A stretch of DNA of 64,000 nucleotides. It comes from Streptomyces sp. S.PNR 29. GTDB taxonomy: Bacteria > Actinomycetota > Actinomycetes > Streptomycetales > Streptomycetaceae. Below, piece by piece: positions 43,273 through 51,665 of the stretch. A model generated the notes under the pieces. That model worked only from the letters and a program-made list of their open reading frames with translations. It did not search any database and had not been told where the DNA came from. The position numbers and the translations under genes were made by a program. The DNA lies in assembly GCF_030386795.1 (NCBI RefSeq), contig NZ_JANUQM010000006.1, positions 64,601 to 128,600 of the forward strand. Direction: 5' to 3'. Within the stretch, counting starts at the first letter, position 1, and each line of letters begins with the position of its first letter.

Positions 43273-43340
43273 GGTGCAAAAGGTAGCGAACGGCGGTGGG
43301 CGGCGCGCGCCCGGGGTGCCGTACGGGCAGGTGTGCCGGG

Positions 43341-45458
43341 TCACCGGCCGCCACCCGACCGCGGCACGTCACCCGACCGCGGCACGTCACCCGGCCGCAG
43401 CACGTCGAACAACGCACGCGCCCTCGGCGAAGCCGCCAGTTCCTCCAGCGTCACCGGTCTCCCCTCCGCGTCGGCGATCGGCAGCCGCCAGTTCGGGTAC
43501 TGGTCCCAGGTTCCCGGCAGGTTCTGGGGGCGGCGGTCACCGACTCCGTCCGGGAGCCACACGCCGACCATGCGGGCGGGGGTGTGCAGGAGGAAGCGGT
43601 GGACGGCCTGGATCCCGGCCTCCTCGGAGGCGGTGTCGGTGCCGCCGCCGGTTCCCGGCAGCAGGCCGAGCCGGGCGAGCAGTTCCAGCCACTCCCCCGC
43701 GTCCGCGGCCGCCTGGGCGCGCTCCTCCTCCAGCGGGCGGGTGAGCAGGCCGAGGCCGTGGCGGAGTTCGACGTGTTCGCCGGTGAGGCGGGCGGCGGTG
43801 GGCGGCAGGTCGTGGGTGGTGGCGGTGGCCAGGCAGTCCTCCCGCCAGCGGTCGGGGGGCAGGGGGCGGCCGTCGCCCTCCCAGTCCCGTTCGAACCACA
43901 GCACCGACGTGCCGAGCACCCCGCGCTCGCGCAGCCGCTCGCGCACGCCGGGCTCCACGGTGCCCAGATCCTCGCCGATCACCACGGCTCCGGCCCGGGC
44001 GGCCTCCAGGACGAGGATCGCGAGCATGGCCTCGGCGTCGTAGCGGACGTAGGTGCCCTGCGTCGGCGGATGCCCCTGCGGCACCCACCAGAGCCGGAAC
44101 AGGCCCATGACGTGGTCGATGCGCAGGGCGCCCGCGTAGCGGAACAGGGCGCGCAGCAGGCGGCGGAACGGTGCGTAGCCGGAGCCGGCCAGGCGGTCCG
44201 GGCGCCACGGGGGCAGGCCCCAGTCCTGGCCGCGGGCGTTGAAGGCGTCCGGGGGCGCGCCCACCGACATCCCGGCCGCGAGGTACTCCTGTTGTGCCCA
44301 GGCGTCGGCGCCCTGGGGGTGCACGCCGACCGCCAGGTCGTGCACGACACCGACCGGCATCCCGGCCTCGCGCGCGGTGCGCTGGGCCGCGGTGAGCTGG
44401 GCGTCGGTGAGCCAGGCGAGACGGCAGTGGAAGTCGACCCGGTCCATCAGTTCCGAGCGGGCGCGGGCCGTTTCGCGCGAGCGCGGGTCCCGCAGACCGG
44501 CGGGCCAGCGGTGCCAGTCGGGGCCGTGCACCTCGGCGAGCGCGTACCAGGTGGCGTGGTCCTCCAGGGCCTGGCCGTGCTCGGCGAGGAAGTCGCAGTA
44601 GGCGGCGCGTCTGCCGGGCCCGAGGGGCACCTCGCGGATCAGTTCGAGCGCCTCCCGCTTCAGCTCCCACACCGCGTCCCGGTCGATCAGGGCGCCCTCC
44701 TCCAGGACCGCCGCGCGCAGCCGCCCGGCCCGCTCCCGCAGGGACCGGACGCGTTCGGGGTCCGTGACGTACGCGAACTCGGGCACGTCCTCGATCCGCA
44801 GGTGGACGGGGTCGGGGAAGCGGCGTGAGGAGGGCCGGTAGGGGGACGGGTCGGTGGGGGCGCCGGGTACGGCCGCGTGCAGGGGGTTGACCTGCACGAA
44901 TCCGGCGCCGAGAGCCCGTCCGGCCCAGGCGGTCAGCTCGCCGAGGTCGCCGAGGTCGCCCATGCCCCAGGAGCGGCGGGAGAGGAGGGAGTACAGCTGG
45001 ACGAGGAGTCCGTACGAGCGCCCCGTGGGCGTGGGCAGCCGGGCCGGGGCGACGACCAGGTGGGACCGGGCCGTACGTCCGTCGGGGGCGGTGGCGGTCA
45101 GGCGGTGGACGCCGGGCGGGAGCCGCTCGGCAGCGGCGCGCGTCTCGCCCTGTTCGGTCTCGATGCGGAGCCCGGTGCCCTCGGGCAACGCGGCCAGGGC
45201 GGGAGAGGTGCTCCCGCCCCAGCACACCACCGTCGGCGGCAGCAGCCGCTCGCGCAGTTCCCGTTCACGGGCGGCGAGCGCGCCGCGCACGGCCTCGGGG
45301 GTGCTCGCGTCGATACCGAGGGCGGCCAGGGCAAGGGTGACGGCGGTGGCCGAGGCCGCGACCGTACGGTCCGGGGACGGGCTGTAGGAGGTGGCGACGC
45401 CGTGCAGTTCGGCGAGCCGGGACAGGTCCTCGGTGGGGGGCTCGGCCGGCGCGGTCAT
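43341..45458 (-). CDS. malQ: 4-alpha-glucanotransferase (amylomaltase)
   Basis: Cytoplasmic GH77 enzyme of 705 residues that transfers alpha-1,4-glucan chains between maltodextrins, releasing glucose. A long N-terminal extension (1-150), usual in actinobacterial MalQ, precedes the barrel, which starts GRSYGLLVQLYSLLSRRSWGMGDLGDL. Catalytic blocks are RIDHVMGLFRLWWVP (nucleophile Asp), VIGEDLGTVEPGVRERL (acid/base Glu) and THDLPPTAARLTGEH (Asp). The ATG directly follows the TAG of a small upstream gene, so the two are co-translated. The C-terminus ends in a short tandem repeat GDVPRSGDVPRSGGGR, reflecting three imperfect DNA repeats at about 43350-43410. It works with maltodextrin uptake and phosphorylase elsewhere in the genome. 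Confidence 0.94.
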   Translation of the reverse strand: MTAPAEPPTEDLSRLAELHGVATSYSPSPDRTVAASATAVTLALAALGIDASTPEAVRGALAARERELRERLLPPTVVCWGGSTSPALAALPEGTGLRIETEQGETRAAAERLPPGVHRLTATAPDGRTARSHLVVAPARLPTPTGRSYGLLVQLYSLLSRRSWGMGDLGDLGELTAWAGRALGAGFVQVNPLHAAVPGAPTDPSPYRPSSRRFPDPVHLRIEDVPEFAYVTDPERVRSLRERAGRLRAAVLEEGALIDRDAVWELKREALELIREVPLGPGRRAAYCDFLAEHGQALEDHATWYALAEVHGPDWHRWPAGLRDPRSRETARARSELMDRVDFHCRLAWLTDAQLTAAQRTAREAGMPVGVVHDLAVGVHPQGADAWAQQEYLAAGMSVGAPPDAFNARGQDWGLPPWRPDRLAGSGYAPFRRLLRALFRYAGALRIDHVMGLFRLWWVPQGHPPTQGTYVRYDAEAMLAILVLEAARAGAVVIGEDLGTVEPGVRERLRERGVLGTSVLWFERDWEGDGRPLPPDRWREDCLATATTHDLPPTAARLTGEHVELRHGLGLLTRPLEEERAQAAADAGEWLELLARLGLLPGTGGGTDTASEEAGIQAVHRFLLHTPARMVGVWLPDGVGDRRPQNLPGTWDQYPNWRLPIADAEGRPVTLEELAASPRARALFDVLRPGDVPRSGDVPRSGGGR

Positions 45459-45737
45459 CTAGGGCCTCGAATAGTCCGGGACGGCGACCGAGGGCTCGCT
45501 GGTCAGCGGCATGGCGTCGGAGAGCGGCGGTTCACTGGTCAGGGGTTCGGCGTCGGGGTGGGGAGGCTCACTGGTCAGCGGGGCCTCGGTGCAGGCGCCC
45601 TCGGCGCTGAAGACGCAGAAGTGGGGGCTTTCGGGCTGGGCGGACGAGTCCGCCACGGGTTTGGAAGGGTCCACCGGTTTGTTCGAGTTCACGGGTTTGG
45701 ACGGGGCGGGCAGGACGAGGTATGCGGATGCAGCCAT
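45459..45737 (-). CDS. Small repeat protein coupled to malQ
   Basis: Protein of 92 residues, unrecognised. It is supported by an AAGGAGG ribosome site 6 nt before the ATG and by direct abutment of its TAG with the malQ ATG. The N-terminal half has spaced KPV repeats (SKPVNSNKPVDPSKPV). The middle contains the only two cysteines (HFCVFSAEGACTEA). The C-terminal half holds three near-identical 12-13 residue repeats: APLTSEPPHPDAE, PLTSEPPLSDAM, PLTSEPSVAVPD. It is Pro/Ser/Glu-rich, without signal peptide or membrane span. The repeated Thr-Ser-Glu cores with a leader-like N-terminus resemble a multi-core peptide precursor, but no modifying enzyme lies nearby. It could instead be an intrinsically disordered partner of MalQ. 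Confidence 0.75.
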   Translation of the reverse strand: MAASAYLVLPAPSKPVNSNKPVDPSKPVADSSAQPESPHFCVFSAEGACTEAPLTSEPPHPDAEPLTSEPPLSDAMPLTSEPSVAVPDYSRP

Positions 45738-45981
45738 GGGAGCCTCCTTGTCGAGTACGGCTTTGGCTGGTTACCGCAGCCCTACCCAGTGGGCGCGACG
45801 GCAGACGCCCAAACAGGAACATGGTGGTTCTGCTCACACACTCCTGCCGGACCCAGTCTCCAGATTCGGGTAAATCAGTCACACCGGCCACGCTCGTTGA
45901 CACGTTCACCGCAGGAATGGTGGGCTCGATGCTTCTGCGAGAGAGCCGGACACGGATACCGGCCGACCAGGAGGGGGGCCT

Positions 45982-48903
45982 GTGCAGCAACGGCGTGGGA
46001 AGAGGGCGGCCGCCCTCGCGTTCGCCGTCGTCGCCGGAACCCTGGGCGCCGCCCCCGCCGCCCTGGCGGCACCGCCGACCCCGGGCACGGCCACGACGAC
46101 CCCCGACTCGGCCGGCGCGGACGTCTCGGTCTGGCCGCGTCCGCAGTCCCTGCGCCCGAACGGCACCCCGGTCGCGGTCACCGACGAGGTCGCCCTGGTC
46201 ACCGGCGCGACGGCCGACCGGTACGCCGTCGAGGCGCTGCGCACGCTGCTGCTGGAGGCGGGGGCGCGCCGGGTCACGGTCCTCACGACGGGTGACACGC
46301 CGCCCGCGGGGGCGCTGGTGGTCCGCGCGGAGACGGAGCAGGCCCGGGGTGACGTGAACCACGACCTCCCTTCCGGGGGGTACCGGCTCACCGTCGGTGA
46401 CGGCAGGGTCACCCTCTCCGGCGCCGGCGAGGACGGCCTGTTCCACGCCGTCCAGACCCTGCGCCACCTCGTGCGCAAGGACGGCACCATCGCGGCCGTC
46501 GCCGTACGCGACTGGCCCGGCACGGCCGTGCGCGGCACCACCGAGGGCTTCTACGGCACCCCGTGGACGCACGAGCAGCGGCTGGAGCAGCTCGACTTCA
46601 TGGGCCGCACCAAGCAGAACCGGTACCTGTACGCCCCCGGCGACGACCTCTACCGGCAGGCCCGCTGGCGTGAGCCGTACCCGGCCGGGCAGCGCGCCCG
46701 GTTCCGCGAGCTGGCCGAGCGGGCCCGCCGCAACCACGTCACGCTCGCCTGGGCGGTGACGCCGGGACAGGCGATGTGCTTCGCCTCGGACGCCGACGTG
46801 CGGGCGCTGACGCGCAAGCTCGACGCGATGTGGGCGCTGGGCTTCCGGGCCTTCCAGCTGCAGTTCCAGGACGTCAGCTACAGCGAGTGGCACTGCGACG
46901 CGGACGCGGAACGGTTCGGTTCCGGCCCCGAGGCGGCCGCGCGGGCCCAGGCGCGGGTGGCGAACGCGGTGGCCCGGCACCTGGCGGAACGTCACCGCCG
47001 CTCCGCCGCGCTGTCCCTGATGCCGACCGAGTACTACGAGGACGGGCCGACCGACTACCGGCGGGCGCTGACGCACGCCCTGGACGAGCGCGTCGAGGTG
47101 GCGTGGACGGGGATCGGTGTCGTCCCCCGGACCATCACGGGCCGCGAGCTGGCCGCGACGAGGTCGGTGTTCGGGGAACATCCGCTGGTCACCATGGACA
47201 ACTACCCCGTCAACGACTACGCCCCCGGCCGCATCTTCCTCGGCCCCTACCAGGGCCGCGACCCGGCCGTCGCGACCGGTTCGGCCGCGCTGCTGGCCAA
47301 CGCGATGGAACAGGCGGAGGCCTCCCGCATCCCTCTGTTCACCGCCGCCGACTACGCCTGGAACCCGCGCGCCTACCGCCCCCAGGAGTCCTGGCAGGCC
47401 GCAATCGACGACCTGGCGGCCGGTGACGCCCGCCGCGAACAGGCCCTGACGGCCCTCGCCGGGAACGACGCGTCCTCGGTCCTGGACCGGGACGAGTCGG
47501 CGTATCTGCGGCCGCTGATCGAGGCGTTCTGGAACACCCGTGGCTCCACCGACCAGACAGCGGCACGCCGGCTGCGCGAGGCGTTCACCGTGATGCGGGA
47601 GCTGCCCGAGCGGCTCGGGCGCAGCCGGCTCGGCACCGAAGTCGCGCCCTGGTCCGAGCAGCTGGCCCGCTACGGCGAGGCCGGCACGGCCGCGCTCGAC
47701 ATGCTGCGCGCGCAGGGCGCCGGGGACCCGGCGGGGGCCTGGACGGCGTACCGGAACCTCGGCCGCCTCCGGGACCGGCTCGCGCAGGCGCGGGTGACGG
47801 TCGGCACGGGCGTGCTGGACCCGTTCCTGAGCCGGGCGCAGAAGGCGTACGCGGCCTGGGCGGGCCTCGACCACGAGCCGTCCGTGAGCCTCGGCGACGC
47901 GTCGGACGGCCGCATGGTCCGCCTGCCGGACACCCGCGCCCTGTCCTCCGTGACGGTCCTCGCCGAGCCCGGCACGAGCGGGGACGTGGAGGTCCATGTG
48001 CCCGGCAGGGGCTGGGAACGCATCGGGTCGCTGGACGCGAGCGGCGCCACCGAGGTCACCGCCCGCCGGAGCACCGAATCCGGCGCCACCGGTGTCGCGC
48101 CGCGCCCGCCGCTCACCCCCGGCCTCCGCGTCGACGCCCTGCGCGTCACCGGCCCGGCCGCGTCCCGGGTACGTCACCTGGTCCCCTGGTTCGCCGACTC
48201 CACCGACGCCTCGCTGGAGCTGACGCGCGCGCGGGCGGACATCGACATCGGCGGAACTCAGCGGCTGACGGCCCGGCTCGGCTCGCTGCGCCCGGCCGAC
48301 GTGCGCGGCAGGCTCACCGCCGAGGCTCCCGAGGGCGTGCGGGTGCGCGTCCCGGCGGCCCCGCTGACGCTGCCGCGCGGCACGACGGTGGAGGTCCCGG
48401 TGGAGGTGACCGTCGCGCCGGGGACGCCGTCACGGTCGTACGAGATCCGGCTCGCCTTCGGGGGGACGACGCGCACGCTCACGGTCCGCGCCTTCCCGCG
48501 CACCGCCGGGCCCGACCTCGCCCGCACCGGCACGGCGCGTTCCTCCGGTGACGAGACGCCCGACTTCCCGGCGTCCGCGGCGAACGACGGCGATCCCCGG
48601 ACGCGCTGGTCGTCGCCCGTCGACGACGGGGCGTGGTGGCAGGTGCGGCTGGCCGACCCGGTCCGGCTCGGCCAGGTCGTGCTGCACTGGCAGGACGCCC
48701 ACCCGTCCGCGTACCGCGTCCAGGTGTCGGCGGACGGCCGCCGCTGGCGTACGGCGGCCACGGTGCGGGACGGCCGGGGCGGGCGGGAGACCGTGCGCAT
48801 GGACGAGCGGGACGTGCGGTTCGTGCGGGTGCAGGGCCAGAAGCGGGCCACGCCGTACGGGTACTCGCTGTGGTCGGTGGAGGCGTACGCCGTCGCGGAG
48901 TGA
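45982..48903 (+). CDS. Secreted GH84-type beta-N-acetylhexosaminidase with CBM32-like domain
   Basis: Exported glycosidase of 973 residues. The signal peptide is about 1-30 (LAFAVVAGTLGAAPAALA). A GH20b-like N-terminal domain (WPRPQSLRPNG... to GEDGLFHAVQTLRHLV) is followed by the NAGidase (GH84) barrel from about residue 180: RGTTEGFYGTPWT, then FRAFQLQFQDVSYSEWH. In O-GlcNAcases and hyaluronidases of this family the last block reads FDDI; here the first catalytic aspartate is glutamine (FQDV). Further regions are MPTEYYEDG and TMDNYPVNDY. The last 130 residues are an F5/8-type C (CBM32) domain, SAANDGDPRTRWSSP. GTG start with GGAGGGG upstream. It may act on chitin-, mucin- or glycosaminoglycan-like GlcNAc. 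Confidence 0.87.
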   Translation: MQQRRGKRAAALAFAVVAGTLGAAPAALAAPPTPGTATTTPDSAGADVSVWPRPQSLRPNGTPVAVTDEVALVTGATADRYAVEALRTLLLEAGARRVTVLTTGDTPPAGALVVRAETEQARGDVNHDLPSGGYRLTVGDGRVTLSGAGEDGLFHAVQTLRHLVRKDGTIAAVAVRDWPGTAVRGTTEGFYGTPWTHEQRLEQLDFMGRTKQNRYLYAPGDDLYRQARWREPYPAGQRARFRELAERARRNHVTLAWAVTPGQAMCFASDADVRALTRKLDAMWALGFRAFQLQFQDVSYSEWHCDADAERFGSGPEAAARAQARVANAVARHLAERHRRSAALSLMPTEYYEDGPTDYRRALTHALDERVEVAWTGIGVVPRTITGRELAATRSVFGEHPLVTMDNYPVNDYAPGRIFLGPYQGRDPAVATGSAALLANAMEQAEASRIPLFTAADYAWNPRAYRPQESWQAAIDDLAAGDARREQALTALAGNDASSVLDRDESAYLRPLIEAFWNTRGSTDQTAARRLREAFTVMRELPERLGRSRLGTEVAPWSEQLARYGEAGTAALDMLRAQGAGDPAGAWTAYRNLGRLRDRLAQARVTVGTGVLDPFLSRAQKAYAAWAGLDHEPSVSLGDASDGRMVRLPDTRALSSVTVLAEPGTSGDVEVHVPGRGWERIGSLDASGATEVTARRSTESGATGVAPRPPLTPGLRVDALRVTGPAASRVRHLVPWFADSTDASLELTRARADIDIGGTQRLTARLGSLRPADVRGRLTAEAPEGVRVRVPAAPLTLPRGTTVEVPVEVTVAPGTPSRSYEIRLAFGGTTRTLTVRAFPRTAGPDLARTGTARSSGDETPDFPASAANDGDPRTRWSSPVDDGAWWQVRLADPVRLGQVVLHWQDAHPSAYRVQVSADGRRWRTAATVRDGRGGRETVRMDERDVRFVRVQGQKRATPYGYSLWSVEAYAVAE

Positions 48904-48962
48904 CCTCCCGGCGGAAGCTGACCTTCCGTATCTCGTCGGGATCTCGTCGGGGGCCACTATTC

Positions 48963-48986
48963 ACTCAGTACATGTACTCAGTACAT
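48963..48986. promoter_or_regulatory. PadR-type operator overlapping the start of padR
   Basis: ACTCAGTACAT occurs twice (48963-48973, 48976-48986). Within it, ATGTAC-TCA-GTACAT (48972-48986) is a perfect inverted repeat and GTACATGTAC (48968-48977) is a second palindrome. PadR dimers bind ATGT/ACAT-type repeats. The site ends 1 bp before the ATG at 48988, so autorepression is likely. Confidence 0.6.
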
Positions 48987-48987
48987 A

Positions 48988-49530
48988 ATGATCCGCATGA
49001 GCACCCGCCACATCCTGCTGGGGCTGCTCGCCTCGGGGCCGAGCCATGGCTACGACCTGAAGCGACGCCACGACGAACGATTCCCGCAGGCCCGCCCGCT
49101 CGCCTACGGGCAGGTCTACACGACCCTGCAGCGCCTGGTCCGCGACGGCCTCGCGGAGATCGAGGGCACCGACTCGGACGGCGGCCCGGAGCGGACGACG
49201 TACCGCTCGACGGACGAGGGGAGCCGGGAACTGGCCAGATGGGCCGGCGAGGTCGCCGCTCCGGCGCCCTTCGTGACGAACGAGATCTTCGCCAAGGTCG
49301 TCGTCTCGATCCTTTCCGGCGGCGACCCGGAGGCCTATCTGCGCGCCCAGCGCGCCGCCCACATGGAGCGGATGCGGGAACTCACGGCGGTGAAGGCCGC
49401 GCGGGGCGCGGACCTGGCGACCATGCTCTCGGCGGACTACGCCCTCAACCATCTCGACGCCGACCTCCGCTGGATGACCACGACGGCGGCCCGGCTGACC
49501 ACCCTGACCGCGGAGGTCGACGCAGCATGA
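48988..49530 (+). CDS. PadR-family transcriptional regulator
   Basis: Winged-helix regulator of 180 residues (177 if the ATG at 48997, MSTRH, is used; family members usually start there). The DNA-binding domain is RHILLGLLASGPSHGYDLKRR, then YGQVYTTLQRLVRDGLAEIEGTDSDGGPERTTYRSTDEG. The C-terminal PadR_C (Vir-type) helices run from about 95. There is no ribosome site because the operator reaches the start, so the message may be leaderless. It is the first gene of an operon with an ABC ATPase and an FtsX-like permease, joined by 4-nt overlaps. Typically such regulators repress a multidrug or peptide exporter until the compound is present. Confidence 0.9.
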   Translation: MIRMSTRHILLGLLASGPSHGYDLKRRHDERFPQARPLAYGQVYTTLQRLVRDGLAEIEGTDSDGGPERTTYRSTDEGSRELARWAGEVAAPAPFVTNEIFAKVVVSILSGGDPEAYLRAQRAAHMERMRELTAVKAARGADLATMLSADYALNHLDADLRWMTTTAARLTTLTAEVDAA

Positions 49531-50219
49531 GCAACGACAAGGCACCGCCGCTCCTGGCGGCCCGTGATCTCACCAAGGCGTACGGCAGGACCGAGGCCCT
49601 GCGCGGCGCCTCGGCCGAGCTGCGCGCCGGCGAGATCCTCGCCGTCACCGGCGCCAGCGGCAGCGGCAAGTCGACGCTGCTGCACTGTCTGTCCGGGATC
49701 GTCCGGCCGGACTCCGGGGCGGTGACGTACGCCGGGGAGCGGCTCGACCGGCTGCCGGAGAAGCGGCTGAGCGAGCTGCGCCGCACCGACTTCGGCGTGG
49801 TCTTCCAGTTCGGGCAGCTGATACCCGAGCTGACGGCCCTCGACAACGTGGCGCTGCCGCTGATGCTGGCCGGCGCCGACCGCGCCCGGGCCCGCGCGCA
49901 GGCCGGTGAGTGGCTGGAGCGGTTCGGGGTGCGGGGGCAGGAGGAGCTGCGGCCCGGTGAGCTGAGCGGCGGCCAGGCGCAGCGGGCCGCGCTGGCCCGG
50001 GCCCTGGTCACCGGCCCGAAGGTGGTCTTCGCGGACGAGCCGACCGGCGCGCTGGACTCGCTGGCGAGCGAGCAGGTGATGACGGCCCTGACGCACACGG
50101 CCCGCGAGGCCGGCACGGCGGTGCTGCTGGTCACGCACGACGCCCAGGTGGCGGCCTACGCGGACCGGGAGGTGCGGCTCGGCGACGGGACCGTGGCCGG
50201 CCTGGAGGTGACCGCGTGA
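49527..50219 (+). CDS. ABC exporter ATP-binding protein (MacB/LolD type)
   Basis: Cytoplasmic ATPase of 230 residues. Walker A is GASGSGKST, the Q-loop VVFQFGQLIPELTALDNVALPL, the signature LSGGQAQRAALARAL, Walker B VVFADEPTGALD and the switch histidine VLLVTHDAQVA. The short single-domain form and the ADEPTGALD box are typical of MacB/LolD/BceA-type transporters, which work with FtsX-like permeases. It overlaps padR and the permease by 4 nt each, so stoichiometric translation is expected. Together they likely export or act against a toxic peptide or lipid-linked compound. Confidence 0.92.
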   Translation: MSNDKAPPLLAARDLTKAYGRTEALRGASAELRAGEILAVTGASGSGKSTLLHCLSGIVRPDSGAVTYAGERLDRLPEKRLSELRRTDFGVVFQFGQLIPELTALDNVALPLMLAGADRARARAQAGEWLERFGVRGQEELRPGELSGGQAQRAALARALVTGPKVVFADEPTGALDSLASEQVMTALTHTAREAGTAVLLVTHDAQVAAYADREVRLGDGTVAGLEVTA

Positions 50220-51568
50220 GAGCCGACGTCCGTCTCGCCTTCGAGCTCACCCGCGGTTCCGACCGCCGCGAGTGGTGGCGGATCGCGCTCACGGCGACCG
50301 GCGCGGCACTCGCGACCGGGTTCGCGCTGGCGACGGTCGCGCTGACCTCGCTGCGGGGCAGCTACGACGTGTCCGTGGGTCACGGCCTGCTGGACGAGCC
50401 CGGTACGCGCTCCGGGGTGATCGTCGCCCTGCTGCTCCTGCTGGTCCCCGTGCTCGGCTTCCTCGGCCAGTGCGCCCGCATCGGTGCCGTGCACCGCGAC
50501 CGGCGGCTGGCCGGGCTGCGGCTGGCCGGGGCGACGCCCTGGCAGGTGCGGCGGATCGCGGCGCTGGAGACCGGCCTGACCTGTCTGCTGGGCTCGGCCC
50601 TCGCCACCGTCCTCGCGGTGCCGCTCCTGCTGCGCCTGTGGGGCGAGCCGACCGCCCTCGCCTGGGCGGGCATCGCGGTGGTCGCCCTCGGGGTGCCGGT
50701 GCTGGGCGCGGCGGCGGGCGCGCTGGCGCTGCGCCGCGTGGTGGCCTCGCCGCTCGGCTGGGTACGCCGGGCGCGGCCGCGTACGGGACGGGGGCCGGGG
50801 CTGCTGTTCCTGGGGGCGGTGCTGCTCTTGGCGGTGGTGGCGCTCGCCGCCGTGGTCACGACCTCCACGTACCGGAACCGGCCCGACGGGCCCTGGCAGG
50901 CGCCGATGGTCGTGCTCGGCCTGGTCCTCGCGGTGGGCTCGGGAGCGGTGTGGCTCGCCGGGGTCACGGCGGGGCTCACCGGGCGGCTGCTGGCGGTCCG
51001 GGCCCGGTCGGCGGCCACGCTGATCGCGGCGGAGCGGCTGCGCGACGACCCGTGGGCGCCGGCCCGCACCCACGCGGCCGTGCTGGTGGTGACGGTGGCC
51101 GGCACGGGCTTCGTGGGCGTCCGGCAGGGGCTGCTCGGCGAGCTGAACGGCAAGGACCAGCTCGCAGCGGACATGTCCTTCTACACCACGGGCCTGAACC
51201 TGACCGCCGCCGCGATCCTCGTCGCCCTCGCCATCACCCTCTCCGGCCTGGCCGTGGGCACCGCCGAGTCGCTGGCCACCCGCCGCCGGGGCCTGGCCGC
51301 GCAGGCCGCCGCCGGCGTGCCGCAGCCGGTGCTGGGCCGGGCACTGCTGCTGGAGACCGCGCTGCCCCTCGCGCCGGCGCTGCTGCTGGCCGGGGTCGGT
51401 GGGATGGCGATCGGCACGCCGTACGCCGTGCTCCTGGGCGTCAGCTCCGTGCCGTGGGCGGCCCTGCTGGTCCCGCTCGCCGTGTACGCGGCCTGCCTGC
51501 TGGCGGCGGCCACGGCACTGCCCCTGCTGCGCCGCTCGGTACGTCCGGCGGAGCTGCGCTACGCGTGA
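50216..51568 (+). CDS. FtsX-like ABC transporter permease
   Basis: Membrane protein of 450 residues with eight to ten helices and two FtsX-type repeats. The first is around FLGQCARIGAVHRDRRLAGLRLAGATPWQVRRIAALETGLT, the loop that contacts the ATPase. The second is at LAVGTAESLATRRRGLAAQAAAGVPQPVLGRALLLETALPL. The end, LPLLRRSVRPAELRYA, is typical. The GTG start overlaps the ATPase stop. No large extracellular domain separates the helices, unlike MacB or BceB, so this is the short actinobacterial type. The operon ends at a GC-rich hairpin at 51576. Confidence 0.88.
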   Translation: MRADVRLAFELTRGSDRREWWRIALTATGAALATGFALATVALTSLRGSYDVSVGHGLLDEPGTRSGVIVALLLLLVPVLGFLGQCARIGAVHRDRRLAGLRLAGATPWQVRRIAALETGLTCLLGSALATVLAVPLLLRLWGEPTALAWAGIAVVALGVPVLGAAAGALALRRVVASPLGWVRRARPRTGRGPGLLFLGAVLLLAVVALAAVVTTSTYRNRPDGPWQAPMVVLGLVLAVGSGAVWLAGVTAGLTGRLLAVRARSAATLIAAERLRDDPWAPARTHAAVLVVTVAGTGFVGVRQGLLGELNGKDQLAADMSFYTTGLNLTAAAILVALAITLSGLAVGTAESLATRRRGLAAQAAAGVPQPVLGRALLLETALPLAPALLLAGVGGMAIGTPYAVLLGVSSVPWAALLVPLAVYAACLLAAATALPLLRRSVRPAELRYA

Positions 51569-51575
51569 CCGACGG

Positions 51576-51608
51576 CCGGCCCCGGGGCACGGGGGACCCC
51601 GGGGCCGG
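51576..51608. terminator. Terminator between FtsX-like permease and HNH gene
   Basis: Perfect 12-bp stem CCGGCCCCGGGG (51576-51587) with CCCCGGGGCCGG (51597-51608), 9-nt loop. It lies between convergent genes and can work for both. Confidence 0.7.
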
Positions 51609-51665
51609 TTCGCAGGCCGTGCGCGAGCTGCGCGAGCATGGACGGCAATGCGAAGGCCCGGATCG

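Noticed and set aside
43350-43410. Short tandem repeats at the 3' end of malQ as a regulatory element
   Set aside because: They are in frame and encode GDVPRS repeats of the protein tail, so coding repeat expansion is enough to explain them.
45568-48177. Minus-strand frame of 869 codons across the GH84 gene
   Set aside because: Arg/Gly/Val-rich shadow; it overlaps the well-supported small protein upstream of malQ and the hexosaminidase.
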